A stretch of 64,000 nucleotides of DNA. It comes from Flagellimonas pacifica (GTDB lineage: Bacteria > Bacteroidota > Bacteroidia > Flavobacteriales > Flavobacteriaceae). Shown one piece after another: positions 50,990 to 60,384 of this stretch. How positions within the stretch are numbered: position 1 is the stretch's first letter; every line of letters starts with the position of its first letter. Both the position numbers and the translations under genes were made by a program. The notes under the pieces were generated by a model, which was not told the DNA's origin, made no database searches, and saw only the letters and a list, made by a program, of their open reading frames with translations. Location: NCBI RefSeq assembly GCF_900215465.1, contig NZ_OBEH01000002.1:62001-126000 (forward strand). Reading direction: 5' to 3'.

Positions 50990-51553
50990 ATGTCACCAGA
51001 TACCATAATAAGTATTTTTTTAGGGATAGGTTTGGCCGCTTCTGTAGGTTTTAGGGTGTTTTTGCCACTTTTTGCTTTGAGTTTGGCTGCGTTTCTTGGT
51101 GTTTGGGAGCTTAATGAAAATTGGCAATGGATAGGCAGCATAGCTGCATTGATTACATTTGGAATAGCCACTTTGGTAGAAATTTTTGCTTATTTTATTC
51201 CTTGGGTAGACAATGCTTTGGATAGTATAGCAGTGCCCTTGGCGGCTATTGCCGGAACTGCGGTTGTGGTATCTACTGTTGCAAATTTAGACCCGGTTGT
51301 TACATGGTCGTTGGCCATTATAGCAGGAGGTGGAACGGCAACTGCCATCAAAGGAGCTAATGCCGCGGGAAGACTAACATCTACGGCTACTACTGGAGGT
51401 ATAGCAAATCCCGTAGTATCAACCATTGAAACGGGAACGGCTGTAGCCGTATCAACTGCCTCAATATTGGTTCCTCCAATTGCAGCTATATTGGTTATCA
51501 TAATCTTGGTTATCATATTTAGAATTTATCGCAAATTGCGGCCCAAAAAATAA
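50990..51553 (+). CDS. DUF4126-family membrane protein
   Basis: Protein of 187 aa with four or five hydrophobic helices, Gly/Ala-rich (LGIGLAASVGFRVFLPLFALSLAAF, then AIAGGGTATAIKGANAAGRLTSTATTGGIANPVV). This matches the DUF4126 family, probably an inner-membrane protein; function unknown. It lies between the helicase and kdsB, with 25 bases to kdsB, and may be part of the same transcript. Confidence 0.8.
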   Translation: MSPDTIISIFLGIGLAASVGFRVFLPLFALSLAAFLGVWELNENWQWIGSIAALITFGIATLVEIFAYFIPWVDNALDSIAVPLAAIAGTAVVVSTVANLDPVVTWSLAIIAGGGTATAIKGANAAGRLTSTATTGGIANPVVSTIETGTAVAVSTASILVPPIAAILVIIILVIIFRIYRKLRPKK

Positions 51554-51578
51554 TTTCATCAATCTATAAATAATAAGA

Positions 51579-52307
51579 GTGAAGATAATTTCTATGATAC
51601 CTGCGCGGTATAAGGCCTCAAGATTTCCAGCAAAGCTTATGCAGGACCTGGGAGGGAAGCCTGTTATTATAAGAACATATGAAGCTGCTTTGCAAACAAA
51701 ATTGTTTGATGAGGTATATGTGGTGACAGACAGTGACATTATTTTTAATACCATCTCAGCAATTGGAGGAAAAGTGCTCATGAGTAAAAAAGAGCATGAA
51801 AGTGGGAGCGATCGCATAGCTGAGGCAGTTGAAGATATGGATGTGGATATTGTAATAAATGTACAAGGAGATGAACCTTTTATTGATCAAGAAAGCTTGA
51901 CCAAAATTATAGAGGTGTTTAGGAATGATGATAAAAAAGAAATAGATTTAGCTTCCTTAATGACGCCTATTACTGATTGGGATGAAATTTCCAATCCAAA
52001 TACAGTTAAGGTCATTGTGGACAATCAAGATTTTGCACTTTATTTTTCTCGCTCTCCAATTCCTTATCCAAGAGATGAAAATGTTGATGCAACATATTAC
52101 AAGCACAAGGGAATATATGCTTTTAGGAAAAGGGCTTTGCTCGATTTTCAGCGCTTACCCATGTTGCCTTTGGAAGCAAAAGAAAAAATAGAGGCCATTC
52201 GGTTTTTAGAATATGGAAAGAAAATAAAAATGGTGGAAACGCATGTGAGTGGCATAGAAATTGATACCCCTGAAGACTTAGAACGAGCCAAAAAAGCATG
52301 GAAATAG
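51579..52307 (+). CDS. kdsB: 3-deoxy-manno-octulosonate cytidylyltransferase
   Basis: Activates Kdo, or a Kdo derivative, to the CMP-sugar for lipid A core assembly. The 242-aa protein starts at a GTG (51579) directly before the conserved [15 protein letters not shown] motif; [30 protein letters not shown] and [15 protein letters not shown] are in order. No ATG is available. It overlaps the HAD gene by 10 bases and is followed by a KdnB-like dehydrogenase, so its substrate may be Kdo or 8-amino-Kdo. Confidence 0.94.
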   Translation: MKIISMIPARYKASRFPAKLMQDLGGKPVIIRTYEAALQTKLFDEVYVVTDSDIIFNTISAIGGKVLMSKKEHESGSDRIAEAVEDMDVDIVINVQGDEPFIDQESLTKIIEVFRNDDKKEIDLASLMTPITDWDEISNPNTVKVIVDNQDFALYFSRSPIPYPRDENVDATYYKHKGIYAFRKRALLDFQRLPMLPLEAKEKIEAIRFLEYGKKIKMVETHVSGIEIDTPEDLERAKKAWK

Positions 52308-53002
52308 ACTTTAAAAACATAAAGATTATAGGCTTTGATGCCGATGACACGCTTTGGGTCAACGAAACCTATTTTAGGGAGACCGAGGAGCGTTTTGCTG
52401 AATTGTTGGAGGGCTACGAGACTAAAAACAAAATTGATCAAGAGCTTTTTAAGACAGAGATGGATAACCTTGATACTTATGGTTATGGTATTAAGAGTTT
52501 TGTGCTGTCCATGATTGAATCCGCACTCGATTTATCTAACAATAAGATTTCTCAAGAAACCATTGTCGAAATATTAAACCTTGGTAAAAAAATGATTTCT
52601 CATCCTGTAGAAGTCTTGGATGGTGTAGAGCAGGTATTGGGCAAACTGGTGAATAAATACCGTTTAATTGTTCTAACCAAGGGAGATTTGTTGGACCAAG
52701 AGCGAAAATTGGAGAAGTCGGGAATTTCGAAATATTTTCACCATGTAGAAGTACTAAGTGATAAAAAAGAAAATAATTACAAGAATCTGTTAGAACATTT
52801 AGGAATACAAACGGATGAGTTTTTGATGATAGGCAATTCTTTAAAATCAGATATTCTGCCTATCTTGAATATTGGGGCAAAAGCTATCCATATTCCATTT
52901 CACACAACATGGGTACATGAAATGGTAGAAGATGCCGAAGAAGTTAATGGGCACCTTAAACTGAATAGTTTAACAGAAGTTTTGAAGTACTTGGATAATT
53001 AA
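52298..53002 (+). CDS. HAD-superfamily hydrolase (subfamily IA)
   Basis: Protein of 234 aa with the HAD motifs FDADDTLW (nucleophile Asp near residue 15), LTKGD (motif II), a Lys in [10 protein letters not shown] and [10 protein letters not shown] (motif IV), plus a helical cap inserted after motif I. It is longer than KdsC (a capless HAD of about 180 aa), so it is not the usual Kdo-8-phosphate phosphatase. It overlaps kdsB by 10 bases and shares one base with the next gene's start, giving a strictly coupled three-gene set. Confidence 0.85.
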   Translation: MEIDFKNIKIIGFDADDTLWVNETYFRETEERFAELLEGYETKNKIDQELFKTEMDNLDTYGYGIKSFVLSMIESALDLSNNKISQETIVEILNLGKKMISHPVEVLDGVEQVLGKLVNKYRLIVLTKGDLLDQERKLEKSGISKYFHHVEVLSDKKENNYKNLLEHLGIQTDEFLMIGNSLKSDILPILNIGAKAIHIPFHTTWVHEMVEDAEEVNGHLKLNSLTEVLKYLDN

Positions 53003-54129
53003 TGAATACAGAAGAAAGTTTGAACAAAGAAGAAGTTACATCAAACAGTACAAGTCAGTACCGCAATTTCCCTATGGTACCTCGGGTAGTTTTTGGAGAA
53101 GGAAGCTTTTCGCAATTGGGTGAAATACTATTGCCCAAAAGACGAAACTCAGAAGCTCCATTCATTTTCTTGGTGGATGATTTTTTTGAAAATGAAGAAT
53201 TTGCAGCACAGATACCCCTCATATTCAATGATGAGTTGATTTTCATATCTGCAAATGAAGAACCCAAAACAGAACAAGTTGATGCCCTTGTAAAAAGAAT
53301 ACAGGATACATATGAGGAATTACCTTCGGGCATTATTGGTATAGGAGGAGGTACATTGTTAGATTTGGCAAAGGCAGTTGCCATACTTTTAAATAACAAT
53401 GGACGGGCAGAACAATATCAAGGATGGGATTTGGTTAACAGACCGGCCTTGTACCATGTTGGAGTTCCTACCATAAGCGGAACCGGTGCCGAAGTGTCTC
53501 GCACTACGGTGTTGCTCGGTCCTGAGAAAAAACTTGGGATAAATTCAGACTATACAACCTATGATCAAGTAATCTTGGACCCAGACTTGACTAAAACTGT
53601 TCCAAAAGAACAATGGTTTTATACTGGTATGGATTGTTTTATTCACTGTATTGAATCTTTAAACGGAACGTACCTAAATGCCTTTAGTCAAAGTTATGGA
53701 GAGAAGGCACTTGAACTTTGTAAAGAAGTCTTTTTGGAGGATATTCCAGAATGTGAGTCAAGAGATAAGTTGATGATGGCCTCTTGGCATGGTGGTATGA
53801 GTATTGCCTACTCGCAAGTTGGAATTGCCCATGCCGTCAGTTATGGACTTTCGTATCTTTTGGGTGTAAAACATGGTATAGGAAACTGCTTGGTTTTTCA
53901 ACATTTGGGTGAATTTTACCCTGACGGAGTTCAACTGTTCCGCAAAATGATAGAAAAACACAACATAAAACTGCCTCAAGGAGTCTGCTCCAATTTAACA
54001 CAGAACGACTTTGATATTATGGTCAATGTGGCATTGGGAATGGATGCTTTATGGGAAAATGCTTTGGGTAAGGAATGGAAGACCATCATGACACCAGAAC
54101 GCCTCCAAGCTATTTATCAGAGGATATAG
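53002..54129 (+). CDS. Iron-containing alcohol dehydrogenase, KdnB-like
   Basis: Protein of 375 aa of the iron-dependent alcohol dehydrogenase family with the GGGTLLDLAKAVA and PTISGTGAEVSRT nucleotide-site motifs, GMDCFIHCIES, and metal His in SQVGIAHAVSYGL and KHGIGNC. By recalled resemblance (WFYTGMDC, NSDYT and MSIAYSQVG segments) it is closest to KdnB, the 8-oxidase that converts Kdo to its 8-aldehyde for 8-amino-Kdo in Shewanella. The linkage to kdsB supports this. The partner aminotransferase KdnA is not in the window. Confidence 0.75.
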   Translation: MNTEESLNKEEVTSNSTSQYRNFPMVPRVVFGEGSFSQLGEILLPKRRNSEAPFIFLVDDFFENEEFAAQIPLIFNDELIFISANEEPKTEQVDALVKRIQDTYEELPSGIIGIGGGTLLDLAKAVAILLNNNGRAEQYQGWDLVNRPALYHVGVPTISGTGAEVSRTTVLLGPEKKLGINSDYTTYDQVILDPDLTKTVPKEQWFYTGMDCFIHCIESLNGTYLNAFSQSYGEKALELCKEVFLEDIPECESRDKLMMASWHGGMSIAYSQVGIAHAVSYGLSYLLGVKHGIGNCLVFQHLGEFYPDGVQLFRKMIEKHNIKLPQGVCSNLTQNDFDIMVNVALGMDALWENALGKEWKTIMTPERLQAIYQRI

Positions 54130-54170
54130 TATTTCTTAAAATCCCTTTTAAGGGAGACTAATCATTTCAT

Positions 54171-54710
54171 ATGCACAAGCTTTCTACGTTCCTATATTTT
54201 AAAGTATTGGGCTGGAAGCTAAAAGGGAAGTTTCCCGATGAAGAAAAATGTGTTGTAATTGTTGTTCCCCATACCCATTGGCTCGATTTTTTCTTAGGGT
54301 TATTGGTCCGTAAGGTGGTCAATAAGGAAATCAATTATATTGGAAAGAAAAGTCTTTTTAAACCACCTTTTGGTTGGTTTTTTCGTTGGACCGGGGGCGC
54401 ACCTATTGACCGCTCAAAAAATTCAAACACCGTAGAGAGTGTTGCTCAAATTTTTAAGGAGCGAAAGATTTTTCGATTTGCGTTGGCACCGGAAGGGACC
54501 CGCAAAAAAGTTACCGCTCTAAAAACCGGCTTTTATCATATTGCTCAGAAAGCAGAAGTTCCTATTGTTATGGTAGCTTTTGATTTTGGAAAAAAAGAGG
54601 TGAAAATATCCGAAGCTTTTTATCCAACAGATGACATTCAAAAAGATTTTAAGGAAATCCGTGGGTTCTTCAAAGGAGTACAAGGCAAAGTTCCAGAATA
54701 TAGCTATTAA
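54171..54710 (+). CDS. Lysophospholipid acyltransferase (PlsC-like)
   Basis: Protein of 179 aa with the acyltransferase motifs HTHWLDFF (H-x4-D, near residue 35), GGAPIDRS and EGTRKK, as in 1-acyl-glycerol-3-phosphate acyltransferases. It is short for PlsC (usually about 240 aa) and lacks a clear N-terminal helix, so it belongs to the short Bacteroidota group. It may acylate membrane lipids or another amphiphile. It lies 41 bases after the KdnB-like gene and may share its transcript. It converges with an exported protein gene (4-base overlap). Confidence 0.85.
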   Translation: MHKLSTFLYFKVLGWKLKGKFPDEEKCVVIVVPHTHWLDFFLGLLVRKVVNKEINYIGKKSLFKPPFGWFFRWTGGAPIDRSKNSNTVESVAQIFKERKIFRFALAPEGTRKKVTALKTGFYHIAQKAEVPIVMVAFDFGKKEVKISEAFYPTDDIQKDFKEIRGFFKGVQGKVPEYSY

Positions 54711-55201
54711 GTCTTGTTCAAAATTTTGGGTTTTGGTTTCTCCGCCTTTTTTGTGTTGCCAGGAAAAACCATATTGGTGCTTGAATATGTATTGCCAAAG
54801 GTAATGGCAGCCGCATAAACTTGTTGAATGGCATCCACTACTTGATGTTCTGAAAGCTCTTTAAGCGGATGGGTGTAAACGGACCAAATAATTTCATCAC
54901 TTAAGGCATATTTTACATCCAAGGCAGAATGAAAATTGGCGACCATGGCATTTAACAGCTCCTCTTCACCAATTTCCTGTCGCTTTATGATAGGAGATAT
55001 AATCCGCATACGATTCGCATTTTCATCAAAAACACAAATCAACATGGTATTGTTGAACAAAAATTGGTGTTGATTGCCGTTGGTCTTGACGGTATCCGCT
55101 TCTTGTTTAATGATTTCATATAACTTGACTGGAGTCATTTCCTGTGAATAACCTTTTCCAGCGAAAAGAAAAACAAGAAGAACTAAAATGAAGATGCGCA
55201 T
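54707..55201 (-). CDS. Exported hypothetical protein
   Basis: Protein of 164 aa with a cleavable signal peptide (residues 1-19, GKGYSQ). The mature part of about 145 residues has a beta-alpha pattern (FLFNNTMLICVFDENANRMRIISPI, LLNAMVANFHSALDVKYAL), resembling secretion-chaperone/YbjN-like folds, and a Lys/Pro-rich tail. Function not recognised. Monocistronic. Confidence 0.55.
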   Translation of the reverse strand: MRIFILVLLVFLFAGKGYSQEMTPVKLYEIIKQEADTVKTNGNQHQFLFNNTMLICVFDENANRMRIISPIIKRQEIGEEELLNAMVANFHSALDVKYALSDEIIWSVYTHPLKELSEHQVVDAIQQVYAAAITFGNTYSSTNMVFPGNTKKAEKPKPKILNKT

Positions 55202-55271
55202 GACCTAAGGTTTGATAGTTGGTCGACTAACCAACCCCAACTTTACAAATCTATGCTAATAAAGAAAAGGT

Positions 55272-55982
55272 CTATTCCTTCATAGTGTGGTAAACATTCT
55301 GGACATCATCATCTTCCTCAATCTTTTCCAGAAGCTTTTCCACATCGGCAATTTGCTCTTCGGATAGTTCCTTGGTTACCTGGGGAATACGCTCGAAACC
55401 AGAAGATAATATTTCAATTTCCCGGGCTTCCAATTCTTTCTGAATGGCACCAAAATTTTCAAAAGGAGCGTAGATTAAAATTCCATCCTCATCCACAAAG
55501 ACTTCTTCTGCCCCAAAGTCAATCATTTCAAGTTCAAGTTCTTCGGCATCAATACCTTCCCCATTTATCCTGAAGTTACAGGTATGGTCAAACATAAATT
55601 CCACTGAGCCCGATGTGCCCAAACTACCATTACATTTGTTAAAATAACTACGTACGTTGGCAACTGTTCTGGTGTTGTTGTCCGTTGCAGTTTCTATTAA
55701 TATGGCAATGCCATGGGGAGCATACCCTTCAAACAAAACCTCTTTGTAATCCCCTTGGTTTTTGTCCGATGCCCTTTTAATAGCACGCTCAATATTGTCC
55801 TTGGGCATATTTACGGACTTGGCATTTTGAATTACTGCACGTAATCTAGAGTTTGAATCGGGATCAGGGCCACCTTCCTTAACGGCCATGACAATATCCT
55901 TCCCTATTCTCGTAAATGCTTTGGACATGGCTGCCCAACGCTTCATTTTTCGTGCTTTTCTAAATTCAAATGCTCTTCCCAT
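55272..55982 (-). CDS. YebC/PmpR-family regulatory protein
   Basis: Protein of 236 aa from the ATG at 55982 (MGRAFEFRKARKMKRWAAM); the upstream ATG at 56039 would add 19 non-conserved residues. The family start and ARIGKDIVMAVKEGGPDPDSNSRLR, NMPKDNIERAIKRAS, EGYAPHGIAILIE and GSVEFMFDH are all present. YebC proteins bind DNA as regulators, and some act on stalled ribosomes at poly-proline sequences. It lies 78 bases after the pterin dehydratase gene on the same strand. Confidence 0.93.
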   Translation of the reverse strand: MGRAFEFRKARKMKRWAAMSKAFTRIGKDIVMAVKEGGPDPDSNSRLRAVIQNAKSVNMPKDNIERAIKRASDKNQGDYKEVLFEGYAPHGIAILIETATDNNTRTVANVRSYFNKCNGSLGTSGSVEFMFDHTCNFRINGEGIDAEELELEMIDFGAEEVFVDEDGILIYAPFENFGAIQKELEAREIEILSSGFERIPQVTKELSEEQIADVEKLLEKIEEDDDVQNVYHTMKE

Positions 55983-56059
55983 GTAGTATCTGTTCGTTAT
56001 GGATAGGGGCAAATTTAGCAAAAAATGCTCCTTTGGCAAGTGTGTTTTTAGTAGTAGAA

Positions 56060-56347
56060 TTATTTCTTGTTCACGATGTTTTCTATTCGCTTGGCGAGGT
56101 CAAAATCGTTTTGGGTAATGCCGCCAACATCGTGGGTGTTTAATTTAATGGTAAGCTGGTTGTAGACATTTTCCCAAAGGGGATGATGGTTTTGTTGTTC
56201 TGCCTCAAATGCAATGCGGGTCATTACTGAAAAAGTTTCTTTAAAATCCTTAAAAACATAAGATTTGCTGATACTCCCATTTTCATAGATCCACCCATCC
56301 AGGTTTTTTAACAAGGTTTCTATTTGGGTTAGGTTTAGTTTTTCCAT
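56060..56347 (-). CDS. phhB: 4a-hydroxytetrahydrobiopterin dehydratase (PCD/DCoH)
   Basis: Protein of 95 aa that dehydrates the carbinolamine formed by aromatic amino-acid hydroxylases. It contains the family motif EQQNHHPLWENVYNQLTIKLNTHDVGGITQNDFDLAKRI, with the catalytic His pair. No phenylalanine hydroxylase is in the window, so its partner lies elsewhere or it serves the molybdopterin-like role seen in some bacteria. It is read between a serine hydrolase gene and yebC. Confidence 0.88.
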   Translation of the reverse strand: MEKLNLTQIETLLKNLDGWIYENGSISKSYVFKDFKETFSVMTRIAFEAEQQNHHPLWENVYNQLTIKLNTHDVGGITQNDFDLAKRIENIVNKK

Positions 56348-56368
56348 TCCTTTTTCAATTTTAATGAA

Positions 56369-57490
56369 TCAATTACTTTGACTTTTTGGAGCCGTAAATA
56401 TGAGTTTTTCAATTTTATCACTTACTGTTCTATTGGCTTCACGATTTCTTTCTATTTCCCCACAGCTAGTTAAAATAAGAATAGCCACACCTTCGTCAAC
56501 AAACCATCTAATAGCACTATTATGACCAAAAGACTCTCCTCCACGAGACCAGACTTCTTTAGTTCCTCTGGGTGTAGTGGTGGTGTACCAGCCGTATCCA
56601 ACTCCAATACCACTTTTTAAGGTTATATGCGGTCCAAACAAATGGCCCAATGATTCTTTGTTTAGAATTTGATGCGATGTAAGGACCTGAAAATAATGTT
56701 TTAGATCAAGAATGTTGGTGGTAATGCCACCAGATGCCCTGTAACCCCAATTGGGCTTTAGGTCATCAGGCGGGAATTTTTTCAGTTTTTGAGCAAACAA
56801 GTTTTTATCACCTTCATTTGCCTCAAACCAAAAATCCGTATTCTTCATTTTCGCTATTTCAAATAGATTTTTATGGGCAAATTCTTCATAAGTGGTTTCA
56901 GATAACTTCTCAATAATAGCTCCGGTCAGCCAGTAACCAGCGCTGGAATAATTGAACTCACCTTTTGTTCCTAACGGTTTTTTATACACGAGTTCTACAT
57001 TATCTTTTCTGTTGATTGCCCCATACGTTTCATATTCGCTACTTAAGCCCGAGGTATGTATAAGCATTTCATGAATGGAAAGGTTGCCAAACTCCTTTGG
57101 GCAATTTTCATAAAACATTGAAAGGTGATCAGTTGTATTAAGCGTTTCTTTTTGCTGGGCTATCAAGGTCAATACACCTGTAATACCTTTTGTAGTGGAG
57201 GCCAAGTAGAATTTGGTAGATGGTTTTATCAGGGTAGTTTTTAAAGAATCTGCCCAACCATAACCTTTCTGTAGTATAACGCTATCTTTGATAGAAACAA
57301 AAACTGATCCGGAAAATCCTTTAACTATTTCTTTTTGAAGCAAGGAATCAATACGTTTTCCCAATCCTTTGCCAATAATTATATTGTTGTTTAAACTGTC
57401 TGAATATTGATTTTGTGTATTTACGGAAGACTTTTGTCTACAAGAACCCAGAATCACAATTAACAGTAGCATTAATAGATTTTCTTTCAT
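56369..57490 (-). CDS. Serine hydrolase lipoprotein (class C beta-lactamase fold)
   Basis: Protein of 373 aa with a lipoprotein signal (VILGSC, Cys near residue 17) and the beta-lactamase/esterase family: SxxK in ASTTKGITG (near residue 97), the Tyr-Ser motif in FNYSSAGYWL, and a third-box-like GGESFGHN. It may be a D-Ala peptidase-like or esterase enzyme at the periplasmic side. It is 21 bases upstream of the pterin dehydratase, but the two are functionally unrelated by family. Confidence 0.85.
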   Translation of the reverse strand: MKENLLMLLLIVILGSCRQKSSVNTQNQYSDSLNNNIIIGKGLGKRIDSLLQKEIVKGFSGSVFVSIKDSVILQKGYGWADSLKTTLIKPSTKFYLASTTKGITGVLTLIAQQKETLNTTDHLSMFYENCPKEFGNLSIHEMLIHTSGLSSEYETYGAINRKDNVELVYKKPLGTKGEFNYSSAGYWLTGAIIEKLSETTYEEFAHKNLFEIAKMKNTDFWFEANEGDKNLFAQKLKKFPPDDLKPNWGYRASGGITTNILDLKHYFQVLTSHQILNKESLGHLFGPHITLKSGIGVGYGWYTTTTPRGTKEVWSRGGESFGHNSAIRWFVDEGVAILILTSCGEIERNREANRTVSDKIEKLIFTAPKSQSN

Positions 57491-57535
57491 TATAAATTGA
57501 ATAGTTGTTAATCACAAAATAGAATAAAAGTTATT

Positions 57536-58393
57536 TCAATTGTCCTTGTTTCTGTTTACATGTTTGGTTATGACTTCTTCCAAATCATTATAGTTTGTTT
57601 GAATTAACCAATGGCCAGCATCCAATTCTAAAAACTCATATTCACTTTTCATGTATTGATGACTTTCACTGACCGAGTAAGACCCTACTGCAAGATCCTT
57701 ATTTCCCCAGATGAATAGAGTTGGAACATTGATATCCCCTAAAATTTGGTGCTTGGCAGCTTTCTTTAACAGTTTATAGTTACTACGATAATAGTTAAGT
57801 GTTGCGGTAAGCTGTTTTGGATTTCTGAATACCTTTAAATAATCGTCTACTTCATTAGGTTCACTGTGCTTCCATAACCTTTTGAATGCTTTAAAACCCT
57901 TTTTTCTTATCTGTCTTTCTGGAAGATAGGGCAATTGAAAGTTTTTGATGTACTGGCTCATTTTGCGTTGTTCGTCATCAATCATAATTGCTTTTCCAAA
58001 AGCTTGAAAGTGAGGGACAGAAATCCCCGTCCAGCTTAAAATGAGATTTTCATGGCCATGCACTACTTTCCATCCAATAACAGAGCCCCAATCGTGGCCT
58101 ACAAGATGAAACTTTGATTTATTCAGAAACTTGGCTATACCCAAAACATCTTTGGCCAATTTATCCAAACTGTAATGTTTTTTTCCTTTTGGGCAAGCTC
58201 CTTTGCTGTACCCTCTTAAATTGGGCGCTACGCAGTAGAACCCATTTTTAGAAAAATGGGCCATCAATTTTCCCCACATATATGAAGTTTCGGGAAACCC
58301 ATGTAAAAAAATCACCAACTCATTTTCCTTATCGCCATCAGTTCGGCAGTCGAATATTAGCTTTCCAATTTTTATTTGAATGGTTTCTTGCAT
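57536..58393 (-). CDS. Alpha/beta-hydrolase (epoxide-hydrolase-like)
   Basis: Protein of 285 aa without a signal peptide. HGFPETSYMWGKL (oxyanion), the nucleophile elbow GHDWGSVIGW (Asp, typical of epoxide hydrolases and haloalkane dehalogenases), FIWGNKD and a C-terminal DAGHWL with the catalytic His. Asp as the nucleophile (not Ser) supports an epoxide hydrolase or dehalogenase-type enzyme. The substrate is not known. Single gene with 46 bases to the next gene downstream on the same strand. Confidence 0.88.
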   Translation of the reverse strand: MQETIQIKIGKLIFDCRTDGDKENELVIFLHGFPETSYMWGKLMAHFSKNGFYCVAPNLRGYSKGACPKGKKHYSLDKLAKDVLGIAKFLNKSKFHLVGHDWGSVIGWKVVHGHENLILSWTGISVPHFQAFGKAIMIDDEQRKMSQYIKNFQLPYLPERQIRKKGFKAFKRLWKHSEPNEVDDYLKVFRNPKQLTATLNYYRSNYKLLKKAAKHQILGDINVPTLFIWGNKDLAVGSYSVSESHQYMKSEYEFLELDAGHWLIQTNYNDLEEVITKHVNRNKDN

Positions 58394-58487
58394 GTTTTAA
58401 AGTGATATCTAATGGTTTGATATAAAAATTGCATACTGCTACCACAATCTTATTATAAAGCTACGGTTAATTTGATTAGCCATACAA

Positions 58488-58859
58488 TTATTGGACAAGC
58501 GGTTGAAACCCACCGTATGCCATACGTTTGGCATTAAAAACCATTTTTGACGGATTGGTCAGCGGGGCGATTAAATCTGTCATTCTTGGGTCGGTGGCAA
58601 CCCGCTCATTTGCTAGGTCACGAGCTTCTTTAGATTCAAATACGACCCACCCAAACACAATTACTTCATCTTCTTTTGCATCAATTAGTTCAGGGAAAGA
58701 CTGTGTACCTTCCAATTCTAAGTCGTCGCCAACATACTCAAAGTAGGCTAGTGCGCCGTGTTCCTTCCAAATTTTTGCAACCGTTTCTACCACTCGCCTA
58801 TACTCGGTTAGATGATTTTGTGGAACGGGAAGGACGAATCCGTCAATATAATTTGCCAT
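58488..58859 (-). CDS. DUF1428-family protein
   Basis: Protein of 123 aa beginning MANYIDGFVLPVPQNHLTEYRRVVETVAKIWKEHGALAYFEYVGDDLE, the known start of DUF1428 (alpha/beta ferredoxin-like dimer). The C-terminus MVFNAKRMAYGGFQPLV is also family-typical. The members are small cytoplasmic proteins of unknown function that resemble Dabb/antibiotic monooxygenase folds. Single gene. Confidence 0.9.
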   Translation of the reverse strand: MANYIDGFVLPVPQNHLTEYRRVVETVAKIWKEHGALAYFEYVGDDLELEGTQSFPELIDAKEDEVIVFGWVVFESKEARDLANERVATDPRMTDLIAPLTNPSKMVFNAKRMAYGGFQPLVQ

Positions 58860-59194
58860 GTTTTCCGTTTTGTTTTTTGTTACTGATATAAAATACAGTT
58901 TTATGGCGATTTTGTCATAATAAAATCATGTAGTTGGTATAATATTTCCAAATACTTCCATTTTTCATCGGTGCATTCATTCAAATTTTATAGTGGTTTC
59001 TACTTGGAAATGATTTATAATAAATAATTAGATTTTAGTTTTATTTATGAAATCAAGAAAACCCATTGAAAAACTATGGGTTTTGACCAATTTGGATTAA
59101 GTGAAATTACATATCTTTCAATCCCCTCGAAGTTTTTTCATTAGAACAATTCTCTATTTTAAACCAAAGTAATTCATAAGTAATTTGAACGATC
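58860..59194. other. 335-base intergenic region
   Basis: AT-rich, divergent between DUF1428 and the 2-TM protein. A hairpin (AAAACCCA / TGGGTTTT, 59058-59084) without a T tract is the only structure seen. No gene. Confidence 0.5.
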
Positions 59195-60148
59195 ATGCGT
59201 AACATAAGTTTTAAGAATGTCTTTTCTGAAAGAAATCGAAAAATATTATTTGGGAGTACCAAGTTAGGTATTGTAGCAATTTTGATAGGGTTTATCGCTT
59301 CTATTTGCTCAGAGCTGATTGCGGATTTAATTCTTTTCGGAACATTAGAAAAATATATCAACTTTGACAAAGTTGTTCTTGTAATTGAGAATCTATCTGC
59401 TACTTTATTTTCAATAGGTTTACTGTCAATATTGTTTAACACTTTTCAGTATGCTAAGTTTTTAAATTTGGTTGAAACAAGATTTAATGAAATAGTGAAT
59501 AAGGAACTTCCTCCCGAAATCAAAAACATTAAAAACCAAGGGATAACGGATATTTATGATAATCTCGACACAAACATTTTGGGCAAACGTCTTTGGAAAA
59601 TTCGAGATAGGAGGGTCAAGGTATTGAAAATTTGGATGCCAAATATTGAAAGTATTTGTCCAGCAATTATTGATGCAGTAAATAATAGAGGGTGTAGATT
59701 TCATGTAATGCTTTTGGATCCTATTTCCCAAGGTGCGATAGACGCTAGAGTGGAATCTTTGAAGGATTCGGACAGCATGACTTCAAATTATATAAAGGAA
59801 CAAATTCGATTAAATGAGGAGAGGATTGTTGGATTGTTAGATCATATTGATGAAGACAAATATGATCAACTCATTTTGAAATCATTTACTTCGTTTGTTT
59901 CCGTTTCTTTGTTTGGTTTTGGAGACACTTATTGGGTTGGGCTTTATCTTAGAAATAGGCTAGCAACAAATGGTATGATTTTTAAGTTTGAATCTGCGCA
60001 CAAACCTAGATTTGGAGAAATAGACCGTCATTTTAAAACAGAATGGAAAGAAGCAAAGTTAAACGAACTGTATATTAAGAAACTTAAAAGTTTAAATGTT
60101 TCAGAAAGTAGTATTGAAAAAATAAGGAAACTGGAGTGTAATGGATAA
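59195..60148 (+). CDS. Two-helix membrane protein with PLD-like/nucleotide sensor-type domain
   Basis: Protein of 317 aa. Two transmembrane helices (about 24-46 and 61-83) form an N-terminal hairpin. A soluble C-terminal domain of about 220 residues starts with a coiled-coil-like segment (KFLNLVETRFNEIVNKELPPEI) and contains VLKIWMPNIESICPAIIDAV then RFHVMLLDPISQGAIDAR and a later LYLRNRLATNGMIFKFE. The MLLDP motif resembles domains (DUF5919/PLD-like) found in regulators and defence proteins. No catalytic pair is visible. It stands alone with 335 and 236 bases of empty DNA around it. Function unknown. Confidence 0.5.
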   Translation: MRNISFKNVFSERNRKILFGSTKLGIVAILIGFIASICSELIADLILFGTLEKYINFDKVVLVIENLSATLFSIGLLSILFNTFQYAKFLNLVETRFNEIVNKELPPEIKNIKNQGITDIYDNLDTNILGKRLWKIRDRRVKVLKIWMPNIESICPAIIDAVNNRGCRFHVMLLDPISQGAIDARVESLKDSDSMTSNYIKEQIRLNEERIVGLLDHIDEDKYDQLILKSFTSFVSVSLFGFGDTYWVGLYLRNRLATNGMIFKFESAHKPRFGEIDRHFKTEWKEAKLNELYIKKLKSLNVSESSIEKIRKLECNG

Positions 60149-60384
60149 AGTCCAAAAAAATCAATTCTATATACTTTTGATAGCTCTATTTACTCCTATC
60201 TGGTTGGATTATTATGAGAGCTCATTTTTGATTTAGATAAAATTCCTTTACTTGATTCGGTTTGATGAAGTTAGCCATAATTGTATTTTTTTTTGACACT
60301 AATAAATATTTACGGATGCAATGATAACCTTTAAAACAAAACAGATTAATAGTAGTTTGTTTCAGATTAACAAAATTGTCATTG

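Noticed and set aside
59107-59442. Minus-strand reading frame of 111 codons
   Set aside because: It overlaps the 2-TM protein gene in antisense, and its composition is that of a reversed hydrophobic coding sequence.
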